From Nitrospirillum amazonense (GTDB lineage Bacteria; Pseudomonadota; Alphaproteobacteria; Azospirillales; Azospirillaceae), in contig NZ_VITV01000001.1 in the NCBI RefSeq assembly GCF_007828035.1, forward strand, positions 806,001-870,000: a stretch of DNA of 64,000 nt, read 5' to 3'. Made by a program: the position numbers and the translations under genes. Below, piece after piece: positions 18,740 to 29,457 of this stretch. The notes beneath the pieces were generated by a model, which was given only the letters and a program-made list of their open reading frames with translations, was not told where the DNA came from and did not search any database. Position 1 is the stretch's first letter, and every line of letters begins with the position of its first letter.

Positions 18740-19762
18740 TCAGAAATCCCGGTCGACGACGAAGTCGATCACGTCCAGCAGGGCGCGCTTGATGGGGCTG
18801 GCGGGGAACAGGCCCAGGGCGTCGCGGGCCATGGCACCGTAATGGCGGGCGCGCTCAACGCTGTCGCGCAGGGTGTTGTGACGCTGCATGAGGCTCAGCG
18901 CGTGCTCCAGGTCGCCATCCCGCTGGTCGATGTCCTCCAGCGTGCGGCGCCAGAAGGCGCGTTCCTCGTCATCGCCCCGGCGGAAGGCCAGGACGACGGG
19001 CAGGGTGATCTTGCCCTCGCGGAAGTCGTCGCCGATGGACTTGCCCAAGCGGGCCTGCACGGCGGAATAGTCCAGCACGTCGTCCACCACCTGGAACGCG
19101 ATGCCCAGGTTCAGGCCGTAGCTGCGCAGCGCCTCCTCCTCCGCCGCGGGGCGGCCGGCCACCACGGCGCCGATGCGGCAGGCGGCGGCGAACAGCTCCG
19201 CCGTCTTGGCGCGGATGACCTCCAGATAGGCCTCCTCGCTGGTGGTGGTGTCGTTGGCCGTGATCAGCTGCAACACCTCGCCCTCGGAAATGACGGCGGA
19301 GGCGCTGGACAGGATGCGCAGCACGTCCAGCGACCCGTCCTCCGTCATCACCTGGAAGGCGCGGGAGAACAGGAAATCGCCCACCAGCACGCTGGCCTTG
19401 TTGCCGAAGACGGCGTTGGCCGAGGGCTGGCCGCGGCGCAGGTCGCTTTCGTCGACCACGTCGTCGTGCAACAGGGTGGCGGTGTGGATGAACTCGACGC
19501 AGGCCGCCAGCGGCTGGTGGCGTTCGCCCTGATAGCCGCACAGTCGGGCGGCGGCCAGGGTCAGCACCGGGCGCAGGCGCTTGCCGCCGCTGGCCACGAT
19601 GTAGCCCGCCAGCTGGGGGATCATCTCCACGTCGGAATGCATGCGGCGGATGATGAGGTCGTTGACCGCCGCCAGGTCGGTCGCCACCAGCTCCACCAGC
19701 GCCTCCAGGGCATCGGTGCCAGCCTTCCGGCGCTTGGGATCGAGGGGGGTGACGACGGCCAC
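18740..19762 (-). CDS. ispB: Polyprenyl diphosphate synthase (octaprenyl-type)
   Basis: Trans-prenyltransferase that builds the ubiquinone side chain from isopentenyl units; 340 residues. The first Asp-rich motif is LLHDDVVDESDLRRG, and the second is FQVVDDVLDY. SGGKRLRPVLTL lies near residue 60. The GTG at 19762 was chosen because AGGAG stands eight bases before it. The ATG at 19891 would add 43 unrelated residues. Chain length (C40 or C50) cannot be read reliably. It is divergent from the DUF2007 gene. Confidence 0.93.
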   Translation of the reverse strand: MAVVTPLDPKRRKAGTDALEALVELVATDLAAVNDLIIRRMHSDVEMIPQLAGYIVASGGKRLRPVLTLAAARLCGYQGERHQPLAACVEFIHTATLLHDDVVDESDLRRGQPSANAVFGNKASVLVGDFLFSRAFQVMTEDGSLDVLRILSSASAVISEGEVLQLITANDTTTSEEAYLEVIRAKTAELFAAACRIGAVVAGRPAAEEEALRSYGLNLGIAFQVVDDVLDYSAVQARLGKSIGDDFREGKITLPVVLAFRRGDDEERAFWRRTLEDIDQRDGDLEHALSLMQRHNTLRDSVERARHYGAMARDALGLFPASPIKRALLDVIDFVVDRDF

Positions 19763-19956
19763 GAAACGAACTCCTGCCAGTAGGGGCCAACGGTGGCGGA
19801 ACGCAGACCTGTTGACGGCCCTGGATAGGACAGCGAGCATACCGGCGCAACCCCCGTGGTCAAGCTGGCAGACCACATCGCCGCCCCCCATCTATGCCGC
19901 GTGCGTCAATCAGCACCCGATGCATCGCCAACCGGCGCACTTCTTATGAGGCCTTC

Positions 19957-20178
19957 ATGCAACCCATCCTGACCAGCAACAACGCGGTGGAGATATCCTG
20001 GGCGCGGGCCGTGCTGGCTGACGCCGGCATCGAGGCCGTGCTGCTGGACGACTACACCGCCGCGGTGGAAGGCAGCATCAGCGCCATTCCGCGCCGCCTG
20101 ATGGTGGCCGATGGCGCCGTCACGGCCGCCACCGCCGCGCTGGCCGTGGCACGGGCGCAGCTGGAGGCCGCGCCGTGA
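19957..20178 (+). CDS. DUF2007 domain small protein
   Basis: 73 residues. It matches the DUF2007 pattern: MQPILTSNNAVEISWARAVL, then LDDYTAAVEGSI and a C-terminal Ala-rich helix. Proteins of this family are often annotated as putative signal-transducing proteins related to PII, but the function is not established. The stop overlaps the GTG start of the next gene (GTGA). Divergent neighbours ispB and this DUF2007-trmN6 pair recur in alphaproteobacteria. Confidence 0.82.
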   Translation: MQPILTSNNAVEISWARAVLADAGIEAVLLDDYTAAVEGSISAIPRRLMVADGAVTAATAALAVARAQLEAAP

Positions 20179-20984
20179 TTCCCGCGCCCGCCGCCGCGGA
20201 ACCCCGGAGGGAGGATTGCGCGGACGGCGGCATCACCGAGGATCGTCTGCTGAACGGGCGGGTGCGTCTGTTGCAGTCGGCGCAAGGATATAGAGCCGCC
20301 ATCGACCCCGTGCTGCTGGCCGCCGCCACGCCGGCCGAGGGGGCTGAGCGGGTATTGGACCTGGGCTGCGGCACCGGTGCCGCCTCCTTCTGTCTCGCCG
20401 CCCGGCTGCCCGGTGTGCGCATCGCGGGACTGGAGCTGCAGCCTGAGGCGGCGGACCTCGCCCGGCGCAATGCCGAGCTCAATGGTGTCGCGCCGCGCGT
20501 ACGCATCACCTTGGGCGACGCCGCCCTGGCGCCGGCTCACTTGCCGCCGGGATCGGATCCCGACCTGGTGGGTGGCCGCTTCGACCATGTCATGACCAAC
20601 CCGCCCTTTTATCCCGGTGGCCGCCATACCCGTTCCCCACGGGCGGGCAAGGCGGTATCGCATGGCGAGGGCACGGCCGATCTCGCCACCTGGGTCGCGG
20701 CGGCGGCCCGCCTGCTGGCGCCGCGCGGCACATTGACCATGATCCATCGTGCCGACCGGGTGGATGAGATCCTGGCCCGCCTGGCCGGCCGTTTTGGTGC
20801 CGTGGTGCTATATCCCCTGTGGCCCCGCGCCGGGACGGAGGCCAAGCGCGTCATCGTTCGCGCCCGCCTGGGGGCCCGCACCCCGGCCCGCCTGCTGTCG
20901 GGCCTGGTGTTGCATGACGAGGGCGGGCGCTACACGCCGGCGGCCGACGCCGTGCTGCGGCACGGCGCGGCCCTGGACTTCTGA
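20175..20984 (+). CDS. TrmN6-like tRNA1(Val) adenine-N6 methyltransferase
   Basis: SAM-dependent methyltransferase, 269 residues, GTG start overlapping the previous stop. The N-terminal LNGRVRLLQSAQGYRAAIDP is characteristic of the TrmN6/YfiC group. SAM motif I is VLDLGCGTGAASFCL, and the catalytic NPPF motif is in MTNPPFYPGG. Relatives methylate A37 of tRNA-Val; the exact substrate here is inferred from the family. Cytoplasmic. It is followed 59 bases later by rfbC. Confidence 0.85.
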   Translation: MIPAPAAAEPRREDCADGGITEDRLLNGRVRLLQSAQGYRAAIDPVLLAAATPAEGAERVLDLGCGTGAASFCLAARLPGVRIAGLELQPEAADLARRNAELNGVAPRVRITLGDAALAPAHLPPGSDPDLVGGRFDHVMTNPPFYPGGRHTRSPRAGKAVSHGEGTADLATWVAAAARLLAPRGTLTMIHRADRVDEILARLAGRFGAVVLYPLWPRAGTEAKRVIVRARLGARTPARLLSGLVLHDEGGRYTPAADAVLRHGAALDF

Positions 20985-21043
20985 TGGCCTCCGGCGTATC
21001 CCGGGCGGCACGGCACAACCGGCAGATAAAGTGGGAACCCAGC

Positions 21044-21598
21044 ATGGACGTGAAGCGCCTGGACATCGATGGCCTGGTCATGGTGAAGCCCCGTCGCTTC
21101 GGCGACGAGCGGGGCTGGTTCGTGGAGACCTGGAACGACGAGAAGCATACGGCAGCCGGCATCACGGGTCCCTTCGTCCAGGACAACCAGTCGCTGTCGC
21201 GGATTCAGGGCACGGTGCGCGGGTTGCACTTCCAGTTGGCGCCGGCGGCCCAGGGCAAGCTGATCCGCGTCATTCGCGGCCGCATCCTGGACGTGGCGGT
21301 GGATCTGCGCCAGGGCTCCCCTACCTATGGCCGCCACGTCGCCGTGGAACTGGACGCCGAGGAAGGCTGGCAGTTGTGGGTACCGGTGGGCTTCGCCCAC
21401 GGCTTCTGCACCCTCGTCCCCGATACCGAGATCGCCTACAAGGTGACGGCGCTTTACAGCCCCGCCCATGACCGTGGCCTGCTGTGGAATGATCCGGCGC
21501 TGGGCATCCCGTGGCCGGAGTTCGCCGGCGCCGTGCTGTCGGACAAGGACGGCAAGCAGCCCACCCTGGCGGACATCGGCACGCCGTTCCCGGCTTGA
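21044..21598 (+). CDS. rfbC: dTDP-4-dehydrorhamnose 3,5-epimerase
   Basis: Cupin-fold epimerase of dTDP-L-rhamnose synthesis, 184 residues. Family motifs are RRFGDERGWFVETW, FVQDNQSLS, the catalytic His in VRGLHFQ, KLIRVIRGRILDVAVDLR, VPVGFAHGFCTL and YKVTALYSPAHDRGLLWNDP. The other rhamnose genes (rfbA, B, D) are not in the window. It lies next to the glycosyltransferase block, meeting GT4 tail to tail with five bases between stops. Confidence 0.95.
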   Translation: MDVKRLDIDGLVMVKPRRFGDERGWFVETWNDEKHTAAGITGPFVQDNQSLSRIQGTVRGLHFQLAPAAQGKLIRVIRGRILDVAVDLRQGSPTYGRHVAVELDAEEGWQLWVPVGFAHGFCTLVPDTEIAYKVTALYSPAHDRGLLWNDPALGIPWPEFAGAVLSDKDGKQPTLADIGTPFPA

Positions 21599-21603
21599 AT
21601 GTT

Positions 21604-22707
21604 TCAGACCCTGGCCACCTGGGCCAGCGCCGCCGCCAGGCGGGGGCCCAGGACGGCCAAGTCATATTCCCGCGCCACAAGGTCGCGGCCGGCTGCGGCG
21701 AGGCGGTTGCGCAAATCCAGGTCGGTGCGTAACGCTTCCAGCGCCTGTACCCAGCCTTCCGGGCTGTCGGCCCAGAGGCCGGTGACGCCATCGGCCACGA
21801 TGCGGCGGTTCTCTCCCACCGGGCTGGCCACCACCGCCTTGCCGGCGGCCATGTACTGCAGCAGCTTGAAGCCCGACTTGCCCTGCGCGAACGGCGTGTG
21901 GGGCAGGGGCATGATGCCGACGTCGATACCGGCCAGGGCCTCCGCCTCGCCCGTCTCGCTCCAGGGGATGAACTCCTCCGGCACGCCGGGCCGGGCGATG
22001 GGGCGGCTGGCGACGGTCACCAGGGTCAGGGGGCCGCTGGCCGCGAGCGCCGCCAGCGGCTCGGCCAGTGCCGCCAGGTAGCGGGCGGAGGAGGGTGTGC
22101 CGATCCAGCCGACACGGAACCCGGCCGCCGTCCGCTCCGGCGCCGGTGCCGCCTGATACCGGGCCAAGTCCACCGGTGTCGGCAGGCGCAACAGGCGCCG
22201 GGCGCCCGCCCCTTCCGCCCACGCGGCCAGGGCCTCGTTGGCCACCACCGTCAAGGCGGCCCCCGCCACCAGCCGTTCCAGCTTGTCGCCCAGCAGCCCG
22301 CGCACCGGCGCCAGGCGATGGCCGGCATAGCGCAGGTGCCAGGCGTCGTCGAAGTCCAGCACGTAGGGCCGGCCCCCGAACAGCAAGCGCTCCGCCCCCG
22401 CCGGCAGCCAGGGCAGCGCCTCCTTCTCGATCCACAGCAGATCCGTTCGCCCAGCCGCCCTCAGAGCGGCTATGCGCCGACGGTAGCGGCCGGCCAGGGG
22501 CCAGCCCTTCGCCGGCTGGCCGGCGTACAGCCGCCGCAGGTAGTCGTCGTCGAAAAAGGGCGCCGTGCTCACGTCGAGGCCCGCCGCCACCAGGTGGGGC
22601 AGCGGATCGAAGAAGCGCAGCCGGCTGCTCGCGCCCAGCCGGTCATAGCGGGGCAAGGCCAATACCCGCCCCGTAGGGTTGGGGGCGGGGGGCGGAAGTG
22701 GCGACAT
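21604..22707 (-). CDS. Glycosyltransferase, GT4-like
   Basis: Cytoplasmic GT-B glycosyltransferase, 367 residues. The C-terminal half has the GT4 features GKSGFKLLQYMAAGKAVVASPVG and DGVTGLWADSPEGWVQAL, with an EX7E-like acidic region around IDVGIMPL. The N-terminal half contains DFDDAWHLRYAG and TVVANEALAAWA, common in surface-glycan transferases. The ATG at 22707 was preferred to TTG 22722; neither has a clear ribosome site. It is last in the minus-strand block 21604-29262. The sugar and acceptor are unknown. Confidence 0.85.
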   Translation of the reverse strand: MSPLPPPAPNPTGRVLALPRYDRLGASSRLRFFDPLPHLVAAGLDVSTAPFFDDDYLRRLYAGQPAKGWPLAGRYRRRIAALRAAGRTDLLWIEKEALPWLPAGAERLLFGGRPYVLDFDDAWHLRYAGHRLAPVRGLLGDKLERLVAGAALTVVANEALAAWAEGAGARRLLRLPTPVDLARYQAAPAPERTAAGFRVGWIGTPSSARYLAALAEPLAALAASGPLTLVTVASRPIARPGVPEEFIPWSETGEAEALAGIDVGIMPLPHTPFAQGKSGFKLLQYMAAGKAVVASPVGENRRIVADGVTGLWADSPEGWVQALEALRTDLDLRNRLAAAGRDLVAREYDLAVLGPRLAAALAQVARV

Positions 22708-22733
22708 GGCGGGCGGACGCAAGGGGGTCGTGA

Positions 22734-24275
22734 TCAGCCCTTGCGGGCCACGACCAGCAGACGCTCCACCCCGGCGGCGGTGGCGGGCGGCAGGGGTACC
22801 GCTTCAACGACCGCCAGGCCCGCCTGGCGCAGGGCCGTCTCCACGGCGTCGCGGCGATGCAGATAGCGGCCGTTTTCCTTCAGCGTCACGGCGGGGGCCC
22901 AGGGCTCCGCCGCGTCCATCACCAGGGCCAGGACGCCGCCGGGCAGCAGCGCGTCGGCGGCCGCGGCGGCCAGGGGCGCCAGGTCGCCCAGATGGTTGGC
23001 GATGTCGGTCGATACGATCAGGTTGGCGCTGTCGGCCGACTGTTCCAGCACCTGGGCGTGGTCGCCATGCACCAGCTGGTCATACAGTCCGCTGCGGGCC
23101 GCCATTCGCAGGGCGGGGTCGGACGGGTGCACGCCCACCAGATGGCTGGCGTACGGCTTCAGCAGCGGCGCCAGGGCGCCCACGCCGCAATCGATCTCCA
23201 GCACCTGCAGGGTGCCGGCCGCCGGTCCCAGGTGACGCGCCAAGGTGCTGGCCAGGGTCGGCGACAGCGTGGCGGCGGCGCTGGCCACCGTCTGCTCCGT
23301 CAACATCGCGACCTGGGCGTCGTACATCTGCTGCAGATAGGCGGGGTCGGCCCTCGGGGGCGTGGGGGCCACGCCCAGGGCGGCCTCGGTATGGCGCAGG
23401 ATGGGGGTGACGCCGCAGGCCCGCCACGCGCCCACCAGGGCCTGGGCGGCGGCTCCGTTGCCGCCGGCCTGCAGGGCGGCCGCGATCTGCGCCGCTTCCA
23501 GCTCCGCTGAAATGGTCGGTTCCGGCCGGCTCAGCGCCTGGCGGATGGCGGTGGCCGCCTCGGTCAGGTGTCCCAGGCCGCGTAGGGCGTGGGCGCGGCC
23601 CACATGCGGGGCGGCCTCGAAGGGGCGCAGCGCCGCCAGCCGATCGAAGGCGGCCAGTGCCTCCTGGTACTGGCCGGCCTCGTTCAGGACCAGTCCCAGG
23701 TTGGAGAAGGTCTGCGCCACGTCGGGCTGGGCTTGGGCCGTGGCGCGCAGGTAATCCAGCGCCTCGCCCAGGCGGCCCAGGCGGCGCAGGACTAGGCCCA
23801 GGTTGGCGGCGGCCTCGACATAGGCCGGTCGCGCCTCCAGGGCGTTGCGATAGTGCTGCTCGGCGATGTCCAGATGGCCGGCGTCCTGGAACAGGGTGGC
23901 CAGGTTGAAATAGGCCTCCGCCAGCATGGGTTCGCGCTCCAGCGCGTCCAGGTAATGGGTGGCGGCCTCATGGCCCTGGCCCAGGCGCTGGCAGGCGGCG
24001 CCCAGGTTGAAGCGATAAATGGGGTTGTCTGGATCCAGCGCCACGGCCATGGCGTAGGCGCCCTTGGCGCCCTCGTTATCCTGCTGGCGTTCCAGGGCCA
24101 TGCCCAGGTCGGCCCGCAGGACGGCATCGTCGGGGCGCAGGCCCACGGCCTGGGTCAGCAGGGATACCGCCTGGGCGTTGTCGCCGCTTTCCAGTGCCGC
24201 CAGGCCTTCCGCCTGCAGGGTCAGGGCGGCCGCGTCTTCCGGGGTGGCGGGCGTGCTGTCGGTCGTGTCGGTCAT
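22734..24275 (-). CDS. TPR-repeat protein with C-terminal SAM methyltransferase domain
   Basis: 513 residues. Tetratricopeptide repeats fill about residues 15-300 (repeat stretches such as YFNLATLFQDAGHLDIAEQHY). A class I methyltransferase-like domain follows (about 345-513), with motif I LEIDCGVGALAPLL and an acidic residue-containing GVHPS strand. Relatives next to glycosyltransferases modify surface glycans or glycoproteins. A strong ribosome site, GGAGGAAG, precedes the ATG. It lies 26 bases before the GT4 start. The 138 bases upstream (24276-24413) hold no gene. Confidence 0.82.
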   Translation of the reverse strand: MTDTTDSTPATPEDAAALTLQAEGLAALESGDNAQAVSLLTQAVGLRPDDAVLRADLGMALERQQDNEGAKGAYAMAVALDPDNPIYRFNLGAACQRLGQGHEAATHYLDALEREPMLAEAYFNLATLFQDAGHLDIAEQHYRNALEARPAYVEAAANLGLVLRRLGRLGEALDYLRATAQAQPDVAQTFSNLGLVLNEAGQYQEALAAFDRLAALRPFEAAPHVGRAHALRGLGHLTEAATAIRQALSRPEPTISAELEAAQIAAALQAGGNGAAAQALVGAWRACGVTPILRHTEAALGVAPTPPRADPAYLQQMYDAQVAMLTEQTVASAAATLSPTLASTLARHLGPAAGTLQVLEIDCGVGALAPLLKPYASHLVGVHPSDPALRMAARSGLYDQLVHGDHAQVLEQSADSANLIVSTDIANHLGDLAPLAAAAADALLPGGVLALVMDAAEPWAPAVTLKENGRYLHRRDAVETALRQAGLAVVEAVPLPPATAAGVERLLVVARKG

Positions 24276-24413
24276 GCTTCCTCCGCCGGCCGGCCCCGTC
24301 CCGGGATTGCCCCTGGGGCCCGCCTTGCTTCTCTCATCGCGAGAGGATAGGGGGCGCCGCCGCTGGTGAACAGAGGCAAGATATGCCCACTGGGCGCCGA
24401 TTCACCGGTTATT

Positions 24414-25361
24414 TCAGGGATTTCGCCCGGCCGGCGCATCCCCCAGCAGACCGTGGCGGGCCAGTGCGTCACCATGGCGCGTCACATGATCATGCAAAAG
24501 GTCCGTCTGCAGGGCGCGCAACGCCGGATTATGCAGGATGCGGAAATACCCGGCCAAGGCCCGTCCGTTGACTTCGACATGGCTTTTATAGACATCCATG
24601 AACCAGTAGCCGCAGGAGGTGCAGTGCACCAGCCGCACGGTGCGGCCCCGCACCCCATAGCCGTCGCCGGACGGGCGGATCAGCGGCAGCAGATGGTTTT
24701 GCGGTTGCCATTCCACCGGATCCAGCAGCAGCGCCCGGCCGGCATGGCCCCAGCGTGGCCCGTGGATCAGCAGGGCCATGACGTTCTGCTCAAACAGGGA
24801 ATGCGGCCGCATCCCCCGGCTGCGCCGGTCCCATTCGACCAGCAGATCCCGTGACCGGCACAGCCAAAAGCCCACGCTGATATAGGGCGCGGCGGGGGTG
24901 GCGGCGCTCTCGGCCAGCAGGGCGCGGAAGGGCGCCATGCCGGTGCCCCCCTTGTCCATGGCCGCCACGTCGGACAGGGTCAGGCTGTTGATGTCGGTGG
25001 TCAGCGCGATGTCGGCGCCGCCCGCCTCCAGGCGCTGGAGGAGCTGGGCCATGACGGCGTCATTCAGACCGACCGCCAGCATGTCGGCATCGATCCAGCA
25101 GAGCGCCCGCCAGGGCAGGTCGCCGACATAGTCCAGGATGGCGGCCTTCTTGGCATAGGGATGCAGGGTTTCCGGCAAACCGGGGGGCCGGGGCAGAAGC
25201 TGTCCGCGTTCCGCCAGATAGGCGCGCTGCCCGGGGCCCAGGCCATAGTCGCAGACCATCAGCCGCGCGTCCGGCAACTGCCGGGCGAAGCTTTCCAGCA
25301 GCAGCAGGGTGGTGGCGAAATAGCGCTCATCGGCGCCGGTGACATAGAGGATGCCGCTCAT
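24414..25361 (-). CDS. Putative nucleotide-sugar transferase (GT8-like)
   Basis: 315 residues, GT-A-like. The N-terminus MSGILYVTGADERYFATTLL leads a nucleotide-binding fold. The metal-binding DXD-type motif is in WIDADMLAVG. PYISVGFWLCRSRDLLVEW and FEQNVMALLIHGPRW resemble acceptor-side segments of GT8 and related families. The assignment to a single CAZy family is uncertain. The start codon overlaps the stop of the upstream TPR gene (ATGA), so the two are coupled. Confidence 0.7.
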   Translation of the reverse strand: MSGILYVTGADERYFATTLLLLESFARQLPDARLMVCDYGLGPGQRAYLAERGQLLPRPPGLPETLHPYAKKAAILDYVGDLPWRALCWIDADMLAVGLNDAVMAQLLQRLEAGGADIALTTDINSLTLSDVAAMDKGGTGMAPFRALLAESAATPAAPYISVGFWLCRSRDLLVEWDRRSRGMRPHSLFEQNVMALLIHGPRWGHAGRALLLDPVEWQPQNHLLPLIRPSGDGYGVRGRTVRLVHCTSCGYWFMDVYKSHVEVNGRALAGYFRILHNPALRALQTDLLHDHVTRHGDALARHGLLGDAPAGRNP

Positions 25362-26986
25362 GACGGCGATTCCAGGTTCGGGCCCAGGCTGGCGGGCCAG
25401 CTGGCGGCATGGACCAGGCGCAGCGACGGGTACCACGGGGTGCGCTCGGCCGCCGCCGGCCAGCGCCAGTCGGCATCCAACGGCACCAGCACCACGCCTG
25501 GGCGGCCCATGGCGCCGGCCAGGTGGGCCAGCGGGCCGGCCGGCAGCGCCACGGCGTCCAGCGCGGCCAGGGTTGCCGCCAATCGGCCCCAGGCTTCGGG
25601 CTGGTTTGTGTCGGGCACGGCCAAGGGCACGGCCGTCACGCCCGGCGGCAAGGGCGGCGCCAGGTGTGGCGGCACGTTGGCGGCCACCCCCACCCCCCGC
25701 CCGGTGAAGGGCTGCGGCGGTATGCCGGCCGGCGCCGCCAGGTAAGGGCCGGTCCAGAAGTCACCGGCATCCCACAGCGACAAACGGTCGGGCAGTTCCT
25801 GCAGGGGCACCTGCAAATCGGCGCGCACCGCATCCGTTCCCCGCGTGGCGACGGTGATGCCGGCCAACGGCTGGCCCGGCCCCGTGGGCAGCAGGGCGGC
25901 CCAGCCGGGCGACACCTCCACGATCACCTCCGCGCCCCGATCCCGCAGGCGGGGCAGAAAGCGGGCCAGGTGGGGCAGGACATCCAGCTCCGCCTCGTCC
26001 CAGACCAGCAGACGTCGTCCGGAAACGTCCTGGTCGGCCCGTTCCCACAGGGGGATGGAGCCATAGAGGCGGGCGGCGGTCGGACGCATCCAGCGCCAGG
26101 AAAGATCGGCGAAGCCGTCCCGCCACGCCCCCAGGCGCAGGCAGGCCTCGGCATGCGCCAGCCGGGCCTCGGCGTGACCTGGCTCCAGCGCCAGGGCCTG
26201 GGCGTACAGGGCACGGGCGCCCGTGATATCTCCTTGGGTCTGAAGGAGCTTGCCCGACAGGTGGCGCAATTCGGCGCTGGCACCCCCGATGCTTTCCATA
26301 TGGACCAGGGCGGCAGCGGCGTCCTCCGGCCTTGAAGTCATCAACAACTGCGCGCGTAGGCCCTGGGCCACGGCTTGGGCGCTGGGATTGGGTGTGGCCT
26401 GGGGCGAATCCGGTGGCGGCAAGCCGTCCAGCAGGGACAAGGCCTCGGCCCGACGTTGCCGGGCGATCAACAATTGGGCGAGACCCACCCGGGCCGGCAG
26501 ATTCTGAGCGCTTGCGACTGGGCCAGCCGACAGCAGGGCGCGGTAATGCCCCTCCGCCTCCGTTCCCGCCTGCACCAGCGACAAGTTATCGGCTAGGGTC
26601 AAACGGTCGGCCGGCGTCAGGGGCAGGCCCAGCTCCTCCACCTCCAGCAGGGTTTCCAGCGCCCGGGTCCGGGCGTCCGTTCTGGCATATGCGCGGGCCA
26701 GGGCGCTCAATCCGCGCCCCAGGTTGGTGGCGATGTCGGGGATGGCGGTGGCGCCCGGCTGGGCATGGGCGCGGCGGATCAGGTTCACGCCGGCCGCGAT
26801 TCGGGCGGGGTCGGCTGGCGTCATGCTAACCGCCCGCTGCAGTCTCAGGACTCCCGTCAGGTGCAGGGCGTCGATCTGGTCCGGCACCTGCTCGAGGATG
26901 GCTGCGTAAATGGCCTCCGCTTCATCCAAGCGGCCGGCGCCATGATGGGCGACTGCGGTGGACAGTACTTCGGACAGGGACGCCAA
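25358..26986 (-). CDS. TPR-repeat protein with GT9/GT41-like C-terminal domain
   Basis: 542 residues. TPR repeats occupy about 5-290 (HHGAGRLDEAEAIYAAIL is the first). The C-terminal part follows the layout of TPR-linked GT-B transferases: RRLLVWDEAELDVLPHLARF, then LAHLAGAMGRPGVVLVP, DWRWPA and TPWYPSLRLVH. Two usual motifs look eroded: the GVAWxGNP segment is GVGVAANVPP, and the DTAVAHLAG segment is PAGPLAHLAG, so catalytic activity is doubtful. It starts with TTG, the only start near the first TPR. It is seven bases from the upstream small gene. Confidence 0.72.
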   Translation of the reverse strand: MASLSEVLSTAVAHHGAGRLDEAEAIYAAILEQVPDQIDALHLTGVLRLQRAVSMTPADPARIAAGVNLIRRAHAQPGATAIPDIATNLGRGLSALARAYARTDARTRALETLLEVEELGLPLTPADRLTLADNLSLVQAGTEAEGHYRALLSAGPVASAQNLPARVGLAQLLIARQRRAEALSLLDGLPPPDSPQATPNPSAQAVAQGLRAQLLMTSRPEDAAAALVHMESIGGASAELRHLSGKLLQTQGDITGARALYAQALALEPGHAEARLAHAEACLRLGAWRDGFADLSWRWMRPTAARLYGSIPLWERADQDVSGRRLLVWDEAELDVLPHLARFLPRLRDRGAEVIVEVSPGWAALLPTGPGQPLAGITVATRGTDAVRADLQVPLQELPDRLSLWDAGDFWTGPYLAAPAGIPPQPFTGRGVGVAANVPPHLAPPLPPGVTAVPLAVPDTNQPEAWGRLAATLAALDAVALPAGPLAHLAGAMGRPGVVLVPLDADWRWPAAAERTPWYPSLRLVHAASWPASLGPNLESPS

Positions 26987-26992
26987 GGGGGG

Positions 26993-27184
26993 TCAGGCGC
27001 TGATGTCGACCAGCTGGCCGCGACCGTCGGTGGGGGCGGGGCCGGCGCTCTGCCCGGTCAGCAGTTCGGTGGCGACGGCGGATTGGGCGTCCGTGGTCTG
27101 CTTCAGGGCCTGCACCTGGAACTTCAGGCTGGCCTGAAGCACGTTGGCGGCGGTGGCCGCGGCGGCCTGGCTGTCGATCTGCAT
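26993..27184 (-). CDS. Small YjfB-like putative motility protein
   Basis: 63 residues. A helical core (QASLKFQVQALKQTTDAQSA) preceded by MQIDSQAAAATAANVL resembles the small YjfB/putative motility family, whose role is unknown. The match is by pattern only. A GGAG-containing ribosome site lies before the ATG. It is the first gene after a 99-base gap and precedes the TPR-glycosyltransferase genes by seven bases, so it may head their transcript. Confidence 0.5.
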   Translation of the reverse strand: MQIDSQAAAATAANVLQASLKFQVQALKQTTDAQSAVATELLTGQSAGPAPTDGRGQLVDISA

Positions 27185-27283
27185 CTCAACTACTCCGGGG
27201 GTGTGCCCTTCGGGGCCGGCCCATCATTCGCACTATCGCGCCGATCGGCCGGCCGCTCAAGAGATAGAGTCGTGAAGGTTTGG

Positions 27284-27607
27284 CTAGCTGAGCGAGCTCA
27301 TGATGCTGAAGCACAGCTGGTCACCCTGGGCGTGTAGGGTTTTCAGCGCGTCCTTGGGCAGGGGGATGCGCTTCTTCTGGCAGTAGGCCACGATCAGGCG
27401 AGCCAGCTGGTAGGATTCCAGCTGCATCACCTCACGCCCGCCGCCGGTGGGCAGCTCGCTGGTCAGCTTCACCGTCGGGGGGGGACCTTCGACCACCTGA
27501 ATGCTCAGGATGCGGCGGCCGGCGTCGAATTCCTCCGGCGGCACGGTCTGGAAGATGAGCTTCAGCTCGTCATTGGAGAAGATGATGTGCCGGATTTCCG
27601 TGATCAT
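27284..27607 (-). CDS. Conserved hypothetical protein next to the sigma-54 activator
   Basis: 107 residues, soluble, no signal peptide. It begins MITEIRHIIFSNDELKLIF and ends with GDQLCFSIMSSLS. The middle has RRILSIQVVEGPPPTVKL and a charged helix YQLARLIVAYCQKKRIPLP. No family is recognised. It starts 17 bases after the stop of the sigma-54 activator and is almost surely co-transcribed with it, suggesting a shared regulatory or motility role (inference). Confidence 0.7.
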   Translation of the reverse strand: MITEIRHIIFSNDELKLIFQTVPPEEFDAGRRILSIQVVEGPPPTVKLTSELPTGGGREVMQLESYQLARLIVAYCQKKRIPLPKDALKTLHAQGDQLCFSIMSSLS

Positions 27608-27624
27608 GACCGTTTCCTTGGACG

Positions 27625-29262
<1,638 letters not shown>

Positions 29263-29457
29263 AGGGCGGACGCTTTCACCGGGACTTGAAGCCAGCGCCT
29301 ATCCATACCGGAAATGCGTCAGGCATTGCAGCTTGCAGTTTCTCAAGCAATCGCCCAGCGCTGTCAACGCCGGACCTTGCAGGATGCAACGACGCCGACG
29401 TGTTCTTTGGGTTAGGGTCGGGCGGCCGTTGATGCCCCCGCTTCTACCCTATGGGGC

